Origin: Eleftheria terrae
GTDB taxonomy: Bacteria > Pseudomonadota > Gammaproteobacteria > Burkholderiales > Burkholderiaceae_C
Direction of reading: 5' to 3'
Length of the DNA: 64,000 bases
Assembly (NCBI RefSeq): GCF_030419005.1
Contig: NZ_CP106951.1
Coordinates: 4,898,001-4,962,000 of the forward strand
The stretch's first letter is position 1; each line of letters opens with the position of its first letter. The notes under the pieces are model-generated. The model ran no database searches. It was not told the DNA's origin and was given only the letters and a program-made list of their open reading frames with translations. Made by a program: the position numbers and the translations under genes. This document shows positions 63,953-64,000 of this stretch, one piece after another.

Positions 63953-64000
63953 CCCGGGCAAGGCATGGCGCCCGTGCCCGCCATGGCGGGAGCCATCGCG

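Overview
The window is about 64 kb of very GC-rich, densely packed bacterial chromosome. Gene content and protein style (UbiD, Edd/Eda, TRAP transporter, phasins and PHB depolymerase, HpaR, IorAB, and many LysR and MarR regulators) point to a betaproteobacterium of the order Burkholderiales, probably near the Rubrivivax/Leptothrix/Roseateles/Caldimonas group. No rRNA, tRNA, CRISPR array, integrase or insertion sequence was recognised. Most reading frames have long open shadows on the opposite strand because of the GC content. Starts were chosen by ribosome binding site and family start.

Layout. 1-12.7 kb: 3' end of ubiD, a candidate small RNA, an MscS channel, a DUF218 protein, a geranylgeranyl-reductase-like flavoprotein, msrA, a metal-type (ZnuD-like) TonB receptor with a DUF2946-like partner, pdxH, a two-subunit molybdenum hydroxylase (iorAB type) with a cofactor cytidylyltransferase-like gene, and a ChaC-like gene. 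13.2-25.6 kb: sugar-acid catabolism. edd-eda lies behind a promoter carrying a HexR-like operator. A gntK-dctQ-dctM-dctP operon diverges from a LacI-type regulator across two identical operators. Together they could import gluconate (or a related sugar acid), phosphorylate it and cleave it through KDPG. Between them lie a PaaI thioesterase/gloA pair with a divergent MarR regulator, a LysE exporter and a lone molybdopterin oxidoreductase. 25.7-38.9 kb: two phasin-like genes, an esterase, an iron-linked imelysin / di-heme oxidoreductase / imelysin / DUF1513 operon behind a Fur-like box, HpaR-type MarR, pirin, AzoR with a divergent LysR, and ArsR-P450-monooxygenase.

39.1-42.8 kb is the most unusual part. 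It is a tightly coupled operon encoding (i) a fused trypsin-like serine protease / NUC1 nuclease, (ii) a small multi-pass membrane protein, and (iii) a DUF4868 protein. Genes ii and iii match the KwaA-KwaB layout of the Kiwa anti-phage system. Gene i appears to be an added degradative effector. A small acidic protein and a 15-bp-stem hairpin close the unit.

43-64 kb: a 1287-residue hybrid histidine kinase with about six PAS units, a DUF502 membrane protein, small hypotheticals, LysR and PHB depolymerase, a ybhP-clsB-ybhN type membrane-lipid cluster with a lipase-like gene, an erythromycin esterase family gene, a 19-cysteine copper-storage-like protein, a single-domain response regulator, a Gly/Thr-rich lipoprotein, a DUF4142 protein, a FIST sensor coupled to a PAS-GGDEF-EAL protein, an XRE regulator and a small membrane protein.
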